Below the pieces are notes generated by a model that was not told the origin of the DNA, made no database searches, and saw nothing but the letters and a program-made list of their open reading frames with translations. DNA of 64,000 bases from Spirogloea muscicola. Its lineage: Eukaryota > Streptophyta > Zygnematophyceae > Spirogloeales > Spirogloeaceae. Positions 44,991 to 57,282 of the stretch are shown one piece after another. Location of the stretch: positions 304,722-368,721 of the forward strand of contig WELB01000039.1 of assembly GCA_009602725.1 (NCBI GenBank). The letters are read 5' to 3'. Each line of letters opens with the position of its first letter. Within the stretch, counting starts at the first letter, position 1. The position numbers were made by a program, and so were the translations under genes.

Positions 44991-45339
44991 CCTCGTCTCA
45001 GAGTGCCGGGCCTCACCTCAGCAAAGCCCCGTTGCGAGCGCTCCGGGGCCCTCCATGCCCCACTCGTGGTGGCAGCAGCATTGCAGCGCAGAGGCCCGGC
45101 GGCCGAGACCGCTTGCTGCAGCGGAGCCAGCGGGCCCGCTGTCGCTGCCCCCAGCCACGGCAAGGCCACAGCTGCCATATCTGCTGATGGGGCCGCCTGA
45201 ATGTGCTCAGACACAGAGGGCGCGCAGAATGCCTAGACAGGAGGGCACAGAGAGGAAGATGGGAAGGGCAGGACGAGCTCAGAGCGGAGGAGAGAGGGGG
45301 TTCAGACGGAGTCGGGGAAATGGAGTGCGTATAAAGAAA

Positions 45340-45620
45340 GCGGCTTCTGATATGAAAGAATCGGCTGTGAAAAGCCAGCCAGATGCATAGAGGCGTATTG
45401 AGAGACAACATTTGTTTAGAGTTGCATTTTGTTTGTACCCCTAAAAAGATGGAGACAAAGGCGAGCACATTGACAGATGTGCATCACCTGCTGCTAAGCT
45501 GACGCACTCAGTAACCACGAGTCAGCACGCAGAGGTTGCTAATCAAAGAAAGGGCTCGCCCATTGAGGATAGGGGCTGGACAAGCCAGCCCAAAAAAGAA
45601 TGATAATCAAAGGCGTATAG
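45340..45620 (-). repeat. R1 repeat cluster (minus orientation)
   Basis: Contains GCGGCTTCTGATATGAAAGA and GGCTGTGAAAAGCCAGCCAG (variant unit) at about 45340-45390, then GGGCTCGCCCATTGAGGATA and GGGGCTGGACAAGCCAGCCC at 45553-45592. Confidence 0.75.
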
Positions 45621-45740
45621 TATAGCACGAGGCAGACTGAAGAAACGGAGAAAGAAATGAATTCCAATGTAAGGCAATGGCCAACAACTGATGGGAAAGA
45701 CAAGCTTCGCTCACAGTCCGTGGTGCCCTCTGAGATCGCC

Positions 45741-46471
45741 ATGATGGCCGAAAGCCGCAGCGGCAGCCGCGGCCGAGAGCAGGCGGGCGGGCCCGAGCCA
45801 GCAGCCGCAGCAGGTGCCGAGGAAGCGGCGCCGCAGCCGCTGCGCAGGAGCGTCTCGTGTGTGCCGGCCTTTGACGCTCTCTGGTTCTGCTACTGTAAGC
45901 ACAGACTGCCCACATCAACGTGCAGCTCGCCCATCTGTCTCAGCGCTCTGAGAAGTCAGGGGCGGACCGATGGCTGTCAAGAAGGTGCTGCTCTGACGTT
46001 CACTCGCCTCCGTGCTGTGGGCGGGGCGGCCCAGCGCAGCGCCGGTGCACCAGATGACGCAGTACTACCGGGACGGCGAGTTCGACGGGTGCACCGCCCG
46101 GTGGTCCGCCCTCTGGCGTTGCATGGCCAACCGGGCTCGCGGCGGCGCCAGCAACGAGGCCCAGATTTGTGTCGCCCAAGCTACCCTTTTGTCATCCGTC
46201 ACCAGGTTGCTGCTCGACGCTTTGTCGCTCAGAGGGGCTGCCGCTGCACGGCTGTGTTGCCGCGGGGGGGACTGAAGCCCTGACTGATCTGTGAGTCTGA
46301 AAGCTACACTTGGCCGGCCTCCTGTCGCTGTGGGCGCTGCCGCAGCTAAGAGAGGAGCCAGCAGCATCACACGCGGAGCGCATGTGGGAGCTTCGTACAC
46401 CGGAGGCGGCTGCAGAATTCTGGCGGCAGCAGTATGGCACTTCTGCCGAGCAGCCCAGGGTGGAGCGCTGA
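45741..46471 (+). CDS. DUF3128 (Emi1-like) twin-cysteine protein
   Basis: Small protein of the DUF3128 family, of unknown biochemical role. The Cys spacing resembles mitochondrial intermembrane-space proteins. Exons: 45741-45894, 46040-about 46180, 46346-46471. Conserved phrases: FDALWFCYSPVHQMTQYYRD (split by the first intron, TC-phase matched), GEFDGCTARWSALWRCM (CX9C) and ERMWELRTPEAAAEFWRQQY near the C-terminus, with stop TGA at 46469-46471. The first exon is Ala/Pro-rich. The 3' limit of exon 2 could not be fixed and an extra small exon may lie between 46180 and 46346. An R1 cluster ends about 120 bases before the start codon. ATG 45741 was chosen; an in-frame ATG at 45657 lies next to repeat sequence. 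Confidence 0.8.
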
Positions 46472-47429
46472 TTGCCTTGTTGCTGCAAGAACAGCTCCGA
46501 CTCGGCAGCCCTGCCGCTCGAGTGCATCTGCGCCTCCTCCGTGCCCCTTGGCCATCCCAGCGTATCTATGTAAACCCTGAACCCTGTCTCCCCCTTAAAC
46601 CCTTACCCCACAGCCCTAATGCATGCAAGCATGAATATCTTGCAGGCAAGCATGAATATCTTGCAGCATGGATTTGCTAGCAAGCTCCAAACACTTGTGG
46701 TCAGATGCTGTTGTGGGTTCAGAAGCTCCACTCTTGATGCTAGTCCTTGTCAGCAAGCAGACTGCACCGAATTTCACCAATGGCTATGCTGGCATGCTCA
46801 TGCAGGTGAAGCTGGAAGCATAGGGCCGCAAGACCTCTGGGGCTGGAAGTTGCCACACCTGACCCAGTTTCGTCACGCTGCCCAGCTTTTGGGCCGTATG
46901 CGTGGTTGTGAAGCAGACTGTTCACTGCAGCCTGCCCAATATATGGATGGTCCACTGCCATTGGGCCAATTGATTGTCTTGCAAGGAGCAGGTCTGAGTA
47001 TGGAGGGGCCTATGATGGCAATGAACAAGCAAAGCTGCAGGTGATAGAAGCAAGAGGCGACCGTGCTATGAACAAACACACGAGCAATGGGAGCTCTGCA
47101 AATGGCCTTGGGAATTGTGGCCGCCTGCATCAGAGACAAGCTGCCAAGTTTTCGCGGGTCACATGACATTTCCCCGTGCATGTGGCCTGTCGAGGGCTGC
47201 TCACCTACCCTCATCGATGGTGGTGGAGTAAGCGTCCAGCTTGTGAGCCTCAACATGCACAACAATGAAAGTAGGGAGGCTGCACATACATGCAACCCTG
47301 CACGAATCTGCAAGGTCAACGCTGTCATGCCGGCACCTTTAAAGCTTTGGGTTCATTCTGGTTGCCTTGACAAGCATAATACAAGTTGCCTGCTATTCTC
47401 CTACACTGCATTGTATACTTGGGCGTTTG
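46472..47429. other. Intergenic region with a small tandem duplication
   Basis: No gene recognised. At 46625-46666 the phrase GCAAGCATGAATATCTTGCA occurs twice in tandem. Confidence 0.4.
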
Positions 47430-47790
47430 TCATCCTTTTCGGGCTGGCCTCTGCTACTTGCCCTACAGCCATCGGAACATTGTAAGAGCCTCCTTTCGTC
47501 TCTTCTTCATGTTAAAGAGTGCAGCGTTTGCTTACTTTGCAGCGCTCCCAAACTCTGGCTCTTCATCAGCGCGCTTTTCAGGACGGCTTCTTCCAGAGCC
47601 CCCCTGAAGCTCCTTCAAGCGTTGGTCTTCCTTTTCGGGCTGGCCTCTTATTTTGCCCAACAGCCGTTGGCCCCCTTGGAAGAGCCCCTTTTCTTCTCTT
47701 CTGCATGTTACAGATTGCGGCGTTCGCTCACTTCGCAGCGCACCCAAAGCTCTGGCTCCTCATCAGCGTGCTGGGCGCGCTCGAGGTCAG
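47430..47790 (+). repeat. R1 tandem pair, period about 200 bases
   Basis: Two head-to-tail units starting TTTTCGGGCTGGCCTCT at about 47436 and 47635. Each runs through CAGCC, AGAGCC, a TCTTCTT stretch, CATGTTA, TTTGCAGCGC or TTCGCAGCGC, and CTCTGGCTC-TCATCAGCG. This is the clearest view of the R1 monomer length. Confidence 0.8.
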
Positions 47791-48499
47791 GCCACTGGCT
47801 TCCGTGGCGGTGCTCCGAATCCCCAAATTAGCCTGCCGGGCTTCATGTGCTCATTCATGAGTACTGGCGTTCCTTTCCAGCCTGCGTTGACACTATCACC
47901 TTAGCCCCCCATAGCATAGCTTGATTACACGTAGGCCCCACTGTTTCCACTAGCTTTTCACTAGCTTGATGCTTGAACAGCAGTATTGGCTTTAAATTGG
48001 CCGGCCACCCTCATTATGGCAGAGGCCGGCGGCTAGGGTGGCTTGACGCCTTGGCCGCGGAGGTGCGTGCAATCACAGTTGTGGATCCTCGGCCGGTCGC
48101 AACATAGTGGCTGGCGAAGATCCCAGGCGGGCAAGCGCGGCCTCCGGGCCGAGAGCGGCCATGCAAGAATCCGACATGTTGGCATCTCCCTCTCCACCAC
48201 TACTGCCGTGTAGTGCGCGCGGAGCTCCGGGCCGCCGCCGCCATGGCCGCCGCAGCCGCCGCCGCCGCCGCCGCTCCCGGCGCCGGCGGGGCCGGCTTCG
48301 GGCCTAGATCATGAGGACAGACCCGGGCTCCANGGCCCGGGTGCGCGCCGCCGCCGCCGCCACCGCCGCCGCTGCCGTCCCGCCTAAACATCAAACCTGG
48401 AAACCCATAGCAGCGCAAGCCATGGGCGTCGCGCATCGAGCGCCCACCTCGTAGCTCGGGCGCCCCGTCGTCGGCGCTGAGATCGCGCGAGCTGCTGCG
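47791..48499. other. Upstream region of the TPR gene, with an isolated N
   Basis: No conserved coding sequence. A single n at 48333 lies in CG-rich repeats (CCGCCG runs at 48229-48380). Promoter and 5'UTR of the TPR gene at 48500 are expected here. No TATA box was seen. Confidence 0.4.
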
Positions 48500-51107
48500 A
48501 TGGCGGCGGCGGCGGCGACGGCGGCGCCAGGGCTGGCGCTGGTGGCGGCAGAGATCGACCCTGGCAAGGCGCCCAGGCGCGCCTTCGACGCCGCCGACGA
48601 CCGCCTGCGCGCCGCCGCCAGCCTCTTCCAGCGTGCCCTCGAGGCCCCCACGGTGAGCAACCATCCATGGCGGTTGCTCACGGATAGGCGCTCCGTGGCG
48701 GCGGCTCGCCTGGCAGCCGAGCAGCCTCTGGCAGCGAAGCTCCGCCGTGGGCTGCCCTTGATGTGTGGAAGCTCCTGTGCGAAACCCATGTTTTCCAAGC
48801 TGTGAAATCCTGAGCTTGGAGAGCTGCATCACCAGGGCCCCTGCATGCAGCCTCCCTGCTTGTCCCCGTCCCTGTGCTAGACAGTGGGTTATGGGGCTCA
48901 GGGCAGACGTGACCGGGGGTGTCATCTCTTGGTCTAGCGTACTTTGACAACCAGGCGTCTAGGGGTTGAGATTCGGGAGGACCTGCCAGCATCATGCTGG
49001 CCTGCTGCAGGCGCACGTACTTTCCCGCGCAGTGGCAAGCGGTAGGATGCGCCCAATTTAACCCCCAAACTTGGATTCCTGTTGGTAACGAAATTACCAG
49101 AGACTGTGCTGACTCTGCAGCTTCTGCGGGGCAGGTGGAGGAGGAGGAGCGGCTGTGGACGGTGGTCATCGAGCAGTATGGAGGCGTGGACGCTGAGTGG
49201 GTACCTGACATCGTTGGCCGCGCCTGGGGAAACCGCGGCAATGCCCGCAGTCGCCAGGGCCGCCAGGAGCAGGCGCTCGCCGACTATGACCGCTCCATCG
49301 AGCTCGCGCCGTAAGGCGTGGCCGCACACCCTTTTATCAGCACAACTTCATGAGTCTCTCAATCCCAAATCCCAGGTGTATAGATCTAATCTGGTCACCG
49401 AAACTGTTGATACAAAGAAGAGGGCACTTGAGATATAAGTGCCCATCTCAACCTTACACCTAAAGGAGCCTCGCTGCCCTTTACACCTTCACGAGTGTGA
49501 AGCCTAAAAGCATCAGTGTGGACAATGTCCGTCTTTCACATAAGTGGGGTCTTAGAAGTAGCACCTAGACTATGATTGACCGTGCGCCACAGGTAGGCAT
49601 GTTGTCAGATGAGAGTTGGGCGGAAGATTGTCAACTCAGTGTTTATTGCACCAATTCACCCGAGCTGGCTGCAGATACTCGGTGGACCCGGTGCTGAACC
49701 GTGGTGTGGCACTGGAGAGTCTGGGGCGGTATGAGGAGGCAGCTGCCGACTACGAGGCCGTGCTTCGTGCGGAGCCTGCAGATCCTGCCGCCTGGAACAA
49801 CCTTGGCAATGTCAGGGTGACCAGTGCTGAACCCTGACCTCTGGTTCGTGGCTCCCCAAGCTCAAAACATGGCTTCCTCCAAGCAGTCCACCGAGCTAGT
49901 TCTAGTGTGCCTGACCTTCCTATCTTAGAGTGACATAGCGTCCTGCGCTGCGCGACCACATCTCGCGGCAGGCTGCAGAGGGGCGGTGGGACGAGGCGCT
50001 GGGCAACTACGGCCGGGCAGTCCAGCTGGCGCCTGAGTTCTCCTTCGCCGCCGCCAACTATGCCTTGGTAGCTGTCCAATACTTGCCCCAATCCGGAATC
50101 TGACGCTTCCCTTGGAGCAAGCGCCGTGTAGTGTGCTCCAGTCAAGTCTGCTGATGGTTATGTCGGAGGGCCCAGAAGGATTTGCAACGGACCTCGATCC
50201 ATCACACCAATAGGAAGCAGCAATTGTTCCTACGCCCTGCTCTCCTCGTTAAGTACAATCCAGCTGCTAGCCTGCCCTCAAACTTTGAGCTTGTCGAAGC
50301 TCACGTCCTCTGTTGCACATAGTGACTTGCAGGCTCTTTATCAAGTGGGCCGCGATAACGAGGCTATCAAGCAGTTCCGCTCGCTCCTGAGGAAGTACCC
50401 CGAGGTGGGTGGTGAGGACTTGGGTTGTGAGGAGTTCGCGAACCGTGACAAATTAAAGGACTCCCTTGTGTCGCACTCTCTGCCAGCCGGATTTGATGAT
50501 TGTATCACAGCCTGGGCTCTTGAACTTGCATTGTCGCCATCAATCTAGACAGCGCTCAGATAAGCTTGGCAGAATTTGACCACAGCTCTCCCTTGTGACA
50601 TCCCATTGTTCAGCTCTGTCTGGCTGCAGGCCTGAGCTTTTCTATGCCTGCTTGCCAAGGCTGGCAGAGCGACTGATTGGGCAGATTGATATTGTGAGGT
50701 CGCAGTTTCCAGATATGCGAGCGGCTTTGGCTGTATCACTTTACGCAGTGGGACTTACGGCTGAGGCAGAGACGAATTGGGTCCGCTTGGAAGTGAGAGC
50801 CCTTGCCTCCAGCACGCTTAGCTGTCAAGTCTTTGCACGCTATGATGACCTCGCTGTCATCCACACTACATTCATTTGGGTGAGATGTTGGCATCTTGTG
50901 AGAAATGATTGCTTAAGCGGATGCCTCCATGTGGACCCCATCCGGTTGCATTTGAATATCATCTCATGTTGCTTGCAAGTCTGGCAGGACCAACGGTATC
51001 GGAATAGGGAGTGGGTGAGAAAAACAAGGCGCTGGCCCCCACGCTTGGCATCCAATCTGGAGGCCTTCCTTGATGTCGGCCCCATTGCACACGCATTGCA
51101 GAATTAG
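48500..51107 (+). CDS. TPR-repeat protein of plant/cyanobacterial plastid type, complete
   Basis: Seven exons with matching phases: 48500-48652, 49135-49310, 49675-49816, 49972-50067, 50333-50404, 50706-50792, 50988-51107; 281 residues. TPR units: WGNRGNARSRQGRQEQALAD, LNRGVALESLGRYEEAAADY, WDEALGNYGRAVQLAPEFSF and ALYQVGRDNEAIKQFRSLLR. The C-terminal YPEFPDMRAAL and DQRYRNREWVRKTRRWPPRL match a family of plant chloroplast TPR proteins ending in an RRWPP motif. Their exact role is unknown to me. The Ala-rich N-terminus could be part of a transit peptide. The start is the only ATG in frame near the exon's 5' side. Confidence 0.88.
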
Positions 51108-51459
51108 TCTTCTGCACAGCTCCACAGTGGCAGCCAAGAGACGAGCCCGTGTTGAGCCAATGTGTTGGCTTTGTTGTGCCACAAATGCCCAAAGCAAATG
51201 TGTCTAATGACAGATTATTAAGCTTCGATGTTTCAACACGCTGAGATCAGTGTGACGCGCTTTGATGCCGTCCTCGCGCACTTATTTGGAAGGCCATAAT
51301 ACAAAATAAGCTCATGGCCAGCGTACAAATGAAAGAATGTCAAATGAAGCTAATGCCAGCACACTGACCGCCAGTGGACAATGATGCCACCAGTCGCCCA
51401 TGCATTTACAGTGCAGCTGAGAAGGACTCCGGCGCTCCGACGCAGGGTATCATAAGTCA
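51108..51459. other. Short intergenic region between convergent genes
   Basis: Holds the 3' ends of the TPR gene (+) and the SUMO protease gene (-). Nothing else was seen. Confidence 0.5.
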
Positions 51460-54400
51460 TCACTGGATTACTTGTTTAATGGCACCGGCAGCTTTGCTTG
51501 CACTTGGACTGTCCTCGGTTGCAGAATTGTTTGCTTGTTCAACGGCACCGGCGGCTTTGCTTGCACTTGGACTGTCCTCGCTTGCAAAATTCAGCGCAGT
51601 TGGTACCAAACACCGGAGCTCCGTGCCTGCACTTCTCTGTGCTGCCTCCCTGGCCTGTGCGAGCTTCCTTGCGGATGCATCCAGCTCGTCCCTGAGCAGC
51701 GAGGCGGCCGACTGCGGACCCTCCCACTCTCGCCCCTGCTTTCGCCTCCCCACTGGCCGGCACTTCCAGTCAACCTTCTGCCGCCTCTTCCGCTTCTTGT
51801 ACACCCTAACACCCTTCCCCCCCGGCTCTGCAACATTGAGCGTAGGTGACTGCTCCCAAGGCAACTTGGATGGCGTGCCATGATCAGATTCTTCCTCTGA
51901 GCAGTTGCTATCTGCCGCTCGTTCAGAACTGTCATCCCCTCCTGCAACTTGAGCTGAAGAACGGCTGGCCCCTTCCGCCTGCAAACTATGCCCTTGTGCT
52001 GGACTCTTCTGCAGTGCAGTTGTAACGTGAAGCTCCACTTTGGGCTGGGTAAGAATTTCTGTATTTCGTCTGTCACTAGGGCCAGCATCCTCCTCAGCTT
52101 CCTCTTTCACTGCACTTCGACGGCCCTCCTTAATTTCGGCCTTGTCTGCAAAACCTGATTCTGGGAGAGTCTTCTCCTGAGGCCCATTTGAGACCTTGCG
52201 TGATGCTTCGTTAACCCCTTGAAGCAAGTCCTTCACAAGTTGCCTGACCATGTAACGCAAATTGGTGGCCTCTTCTGGTCTGAACCATTTCTGCCCAAAC
52301 TGCGCAATAGAAGGGAGCAAGTAAGCAGTGCAACCCAAGCTGCACAGAGTACTGCTATTACTGCAGGTCGTTTGACAGGTCATGATCAACTGTGCTACTG
52401 CTCCTGTTCCGGCCACAATGCAACAACATTCTTTCAAGTACAGGGGCTCGCAAGTCATGCCTACCAGATTCATTCTGTCAATGTCTTCTGGACGAAATTG
52501 CGGAGGTACAGACTGCAAAAACAGCTCCACGTAATGCAGAAGAAAGCAGCCACAGTCATATGCATTGGGCTGCTGCGGTACCTGTATTCATGCAAGTACC
52601 CAATGTGTTCATTTTGAGAAAATGCAATGATAGAGCAAGCCGATGCTCCACTGCTTCACAACTCTTAAGTGTTGAAAGGAAGCCGCTGGCCAATCAGAAG
52701 CAAAAGATATCCAATACAATACACTATGGCCTGTGAGTAAATTGTACAGAATGTGGTTCAGCGGATGATGAGAAGCACACATCACATCATACTTACTGTC
52801 ACTCTCCTCCCTGGAAGCGTCTTCGGATTGAACGTCCTACTGGGCAGCTGCTCGCAAGGGGACTTGGAAGGCGACCTGGATTTGGGAACTTGTTGCCTTG
52901 CCCACTCTGACTGCAAGTAACTGCAAAAACGAAGCAACGTGTTGCTCTTCAGTGCAGTCTTTGGAATCAGACAGCAAAGTGTGAAGCTAGTGTATCTTAT
53001 GGTCATGCTTGCTGCCAGCCAGCAGTGAAGTTGCAGTGGGCTCACGAACGTAGTGTGCGGAAGATGTATGTGGCATTGTGCCCTGCATTCATTGAATCAA
53101 GATGAAGAAGACAAGGCCTGCTTGATGACACTTGACCATCTGCCCCAGGGAAGCAGATGATTGCCAAGCTCCAGTGCAGCCTGTGCAGTCACAATTATCT
53201 TAGACAGCTCAGAGATGGAAGTCAAAGCAAGTTTGTATTACTACATACAAGTGCGCACTACAAAAAAGTAGCATATAATCAGGTCATACAATGCGGAGAC
53301 ATAGAAGTCGTACTCATCATGGATGGGCACAAAAAGGTAGTCCTTGCTGAAAATATCAACCCCCTTCGTCCACTTAGATATATTGGCCTTCCCAGGACTT
53401 CGTCGCTGTCAATGCAGACAAGCCTAGTCAAAAACCCCATCCCAAGCTCTACTGTGGCCATAGGAAAAACCAGAACAGTCAAGGCGGTGCTCAACATACC
53501 TCAACCTCAACATACCTCAACTGCTACCGTCTTTGTCAGCTTCTTGAAGAAGAAGCTATTGAAAAAGTGGAGGCGGTTTCGCAGCTCCAACTTCATTCTC
53601 TCTGGCTGCTGCAGGTATCTGTAGATTGTACAATGCAACTCATAAGGCAACTCTGTACATCAACCTCAACCGCTATTTCATTTTTGGAACTCAGGCAGCA
53701 ATCCATTCATTGAGGCCTTGGACGTAACCAAGAGAGCTGACGCATACTTGATGTAGAAGTCAATCACTGTATCATTGAGAAATTCACAAGGGCCAAGTCG
53801 TTGCAAGTCTTCAACGGATAACTCCACGGCGTCTGGATCTCTGCTTAACAATGTAATACACAACTCCAGTGTGCGGAGCATTCAGCGTGATTGTCTTTGC
53901 CAACAAACAACCATCCCCACTATATACAATTTGCACATGAACGGCAGACTCGCATGTGAAATTGCAGACTTCAGGTCCAGAATTTAATTTGCATTAGTGA
54001 CAGGTAACCAGTCCCTCTGCAATGAACGGCAATTTCTGCAGGAGTGCAATTAACGCACCCTGCTGGGAAAGCAACTCGCCTCCCCTCCAATCTGTGTAGC
54101 GTAATTATGCTCTCTCAGAATGATTGAAGGAGCCGCAATACAAAGAGCAGTTGCTTAGCAAGGAAAGGCTAACGCTGCAGATAAAAACGTGAAAATGCAG
54201 GTGAAGGACATTGCTTTGTGAGTCTCAGACAGGAGTTCAACCTTTGCCTCTGACTTGAACGAAGACTGTCCCTCCTTGACCAACCAGGGCTGCCTTTCTG
54301 GGCTTTTGATGGGCTGAAGGAATGAAGGGCATCGCCTTCGTCGTCTGATGACGCTATTTCTACTGCTGTGTCCTGAAGGTCAAACATGTGTGATTGGTAA

Positions 54401-56698
54401 GCTTACGACTTCTGGACTCAGATTGGCATACTGCTATCTCCTTGGCTAAGATACTGATGCGTAAAACAACATTGCATCAGCCAACGAGCCTCTTGGGAAC
54501 TCACAATGGTATCACCCTCTACTGGATGCTTGGGCTTCTCAGGAGTCCTCCTTTCCTTGCGGAAGGACGTTAGCCCTTGCTGCCATCAACATAAGAGATC
54601 ATCAACTATGATACCAGAGTGATTGGAGAGAGAAAGGCGTCTGCAGAGTCACATGCCTCCACTACTTAGAGTTCCTATAATGAGCTCACCAGGAGTAGGC
54701 TCCCCATCTGGGAAGCCCCTCGCGAGCGCAGTAGTCGTTGGCTGCCAGCAGCCTCTTTGCTTGTACTCTGAGATGCAGATAGTGCAATACAATGGTCAAA
54801 GAAGAAGAGGATCTTTTTACCCAAGAGTACATAGGAAACAAGCATGTTGGTGAAGGAGACGAGTCATACTCAAGATGATGGAATGCAGATTGGGAGAATG
54901 GTTCAATTACCTGTGCTCGAGAAAGCTTCTCTTTGCTGCCTGTAATCTCCTTCCTGCAAATTAAATAATGCACACCTTAGAGGTCGAGAAACTCAAGCAC
55001 CATTCCACTACTGGATTGTTGTGGTGTATTCATGGTGATATCTCGGAGATGTCCTGCCATTCTCTATTTGGCCAGCTTATCGAGCTAGGGAGCTTCCTCA
55101 CCAGCAATTTTCACAGAGATTATCGACTTCCTTGGAGTCATGAACAAGCTCGTGAAGCTTCGGTGATCTCTTGCGACAGCCGCTACACTGCTGGACATTA
55201 TATCTGGAGGCAGAGCGCCCCATGGTCGACATTATCGCCACACGAGGAAGGTCAATATTTCGCATGCGTCGCTCTCCTGCTGCTGCAAAAGAACCTTCAT
55301 CGGAGTTCCGCCTCCTCTTGCCCGTGCTTAAATTGGAATGATGAGATGTTCTCTGCAGGGGCAAGCTCTTTCTGCTATATTTTGCAACAGGGGATGTTGT
55401 CTTCTGAGAAAGTGCTCCAACCCATTCCTCTGCTCGATGCCGTTTCTGCTCCCTACTAGTGAGGACGGACTGTCAGCAACACCAATGTCACTAGTAAGTT
55501 ACAGCCGATGACCTTGTGATGTCACACAGAGCAGGACATTGAGTACTCACAGCCATGGGCACAACAAGGACAAAGGGCAGGCCGCACGAAAATTACAGGA
55601 CATTTTGGCTCCAATGTCTGCACAGCACTAGAACTGGCTCAGCATCTGCTGGTGCCCTGCACATCCAAAGCAAGAGGCAGGGGACACACCTTCTTTCTCA
55701 CAATCGACTGCTGTATATTACCCCGGGCTTGATAACGTGCAGTCACATCCGAATCATCCACAGAGAAGGCATACGGGTCATCTGCCAAGAACATGGCAAA
55801 CAATAAGCCGTTGAACTTCCACTGACTGCCTGTGACATACTGTAGCCTAATATGCATGCATAAGCATTGCATGCTTGTACAACACTGGCCAGCTTGATTA
55901 GAGTGGAGCGGATGACCTGGGGAAGGTCCTCGCGACTTTGAGCTCTCAATATCATCAGGACTGAGAATACCTGCGAGCATGAATGCACCCTTCGACTCAT
56001 GCCTTCGGGGAGTCCACAAGCATGGCGAGAACCGGGGTTCAGGAGTGCTGAGCTTCGGAACAGGCTGCCCAGGGGCTGGCGAAGATCCATTTCTGGCTTC
56101 CTGCCCCATTGTAAGGACAAAGCAAAATCACGCACGCTACTTCAGTTACGTGCTTCCGTACGCAGCCAGATTTGCTGCTGAGTGATACAGACAAGGCCTG
56201 CTCCCTCTCCGATTGATTGATCGCTCTGACCATTCCTGCTGCCTGGGAGAGCAGCCCTGATACCTGCGCTTTGAACGCCCCCAGCGCCAGCTGGAGCTGG
56301 TCCCTTCTGCGCCGCAGCTTGACTCCACGGTCAGGCAAGCGCGCGAGGACGCCGCCAGGCTCGGCGCGGTCTAGCAGCGCGTCGATGCCACGCAGTTGGC
56401 CGTGGAGCTCCTCCTCGGTCAGGCCGCTCAGGCGGCCCTCGTCCTCCTTTCCTCGAAGGTCTTCTCCGACGCCATCACCGCCGCCGCTGTCGCCATTGCC
56501 AGCACCTGACCGAGCGCCGTGGACGATGTGCAGCTCCTCGGCGTCCTCGCCGCCGCGGCCGGCGGCGGCGGCGTTGAAGAAGTCCTCAAGCTCCAAGGGG
56601 CCACGCTCGGCAGCGCCGCCGCCGCTGCCGCCGCCGCCACCGCCGCCGGCAGCAGCCCCCGTCGCGCTCGGCCTGGCGGCCGGGCTGCCGCGCTTCAT
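51460..56698 (-). CDS. ULP2/SENP6-7-type SUMO protease
   Basis: Cysteine protease (C48) that removes SUMO. Catalytic exons, phases matched: 53729-53840 (EDLQRLGPCEFLNDTVIDFY), 53528-53608 (LHFFNSFFFKKLTKT), 53314-53387 (KWTKGVDIFSKDYLFVPIHD), 53046-53180 (HWSLAIICFPG, CLLHLDSM), 52797-52920, 52465-52572 (YDCGCFLLHYVELFLQ), 51460-52299. His (HW), Asp (LHLDS) and Cys (DCG) of the triad are all present. The 280-codon last exon holds FGQKWFRPEEATNLRYMVRQ and a long charged tail with a duplicated SEDSPSASKAAGA unit. Probable N-terminal exons: 56698-about 56170, 55971-56100, 55690-55781, 55551-55617, about 55456-55102, 54911-54953, 54690-54767, about 54590-54505, 54372-about 54190. They carry two CxxC pairs (CSGC, CENC) and a SUMO-interaction-like VEIASSDDEGD. 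Membership of the far 5' exons in the same gene is inferred. Confidence 0.85.
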
Positions 56699-56874
56699 GC
56701 CGCGCGGCGAGGACGGAGGCGCCGGCGGCGGCGGCGGCGACGGGAGGGCGCCATGACGGCGGAAATGCGCACCCGGTGCCTGAGGGAAGGCACAGAAGGC
56801 GCGCGCGGTGCATATGCATTGAAAGGGTGGCCAATTCAAACCAGTAAATTCTCCAGGCAAAAGCCAGTGCATAA

Positions 56875-57281
56875 ATTGGAAGGGCTCGCCCATTGAGGAT
56901 AGGGGCTGGAAAAGCTAGCCCAAAAAGAAGGAACAAAGTACGAGAAGGGGGCCAGGGGAAGCGCTATGGAAAACAAGCACAACAAGAAACAAAGCAGCTA
57001 CGTATTACTCAATGAGAAGAAGTGGGTCTCCCAATGGGGCCAAATTACGAGCTAAGCAGCGCCTGCGAAAAGCGCGCTCATAGAAAAGAGGGGCTGGCCA
57101 AGCCAGCCCAAAAAAGAATGGACAATGTCCAAAGCCAAAGCAAGAAAGGACTACACTACAACATACTGCAGACTGCGGGGCCTGAAGAAGAAGTGGCTCT
57201 CCCAAAGGGGGCAAGGGCTGTGAGAAGCCAGCCCGAAAAGAATTGACAAGGTTCGAAGGGGCCAAACTACGAGCTAAGCAG
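56875..57281 (-). repeat. R1 repeat cluster (minus orientation)
   Basis: Three cores at about 56880-56930 (GGGCTCGCCCATTGAGGATA, GGGGCTGGAAAAGCTAGCCC), 57080-57110 (GGGGCTGGCCAAGCCAGCCC) and 57200-57240 (GGGCTGTGAGAAGCCAGCCC). Each is followed by GAATGGACAA-type sequence. Words such as GGGGCCAAATTACGAGCTAA recur twice (57038 and 57260). The cluster ends exactly at the isolated N at 57282. Confidence 0.85.
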
Positions 57282-57282
57282 N
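57282..57282. other. Isolated N between repeat and coding sequence
   Basis: R1 sequence on the left changes at once into the reading frame of coproporphyrinogen oxidase on the right. It is probably a contig join that hides the gene's first exon or exons. Confidence 0.7.

Noticed and set aside
46570-46620. CCCTAAA-like words (AAACCCTGAACCCTG, TTAAACCCTTACCCC) suggesting a second telomere remnant
   Set aside because: Units are too degenerate and irregular to separate from chance in this pyrimidine-rich stretch.
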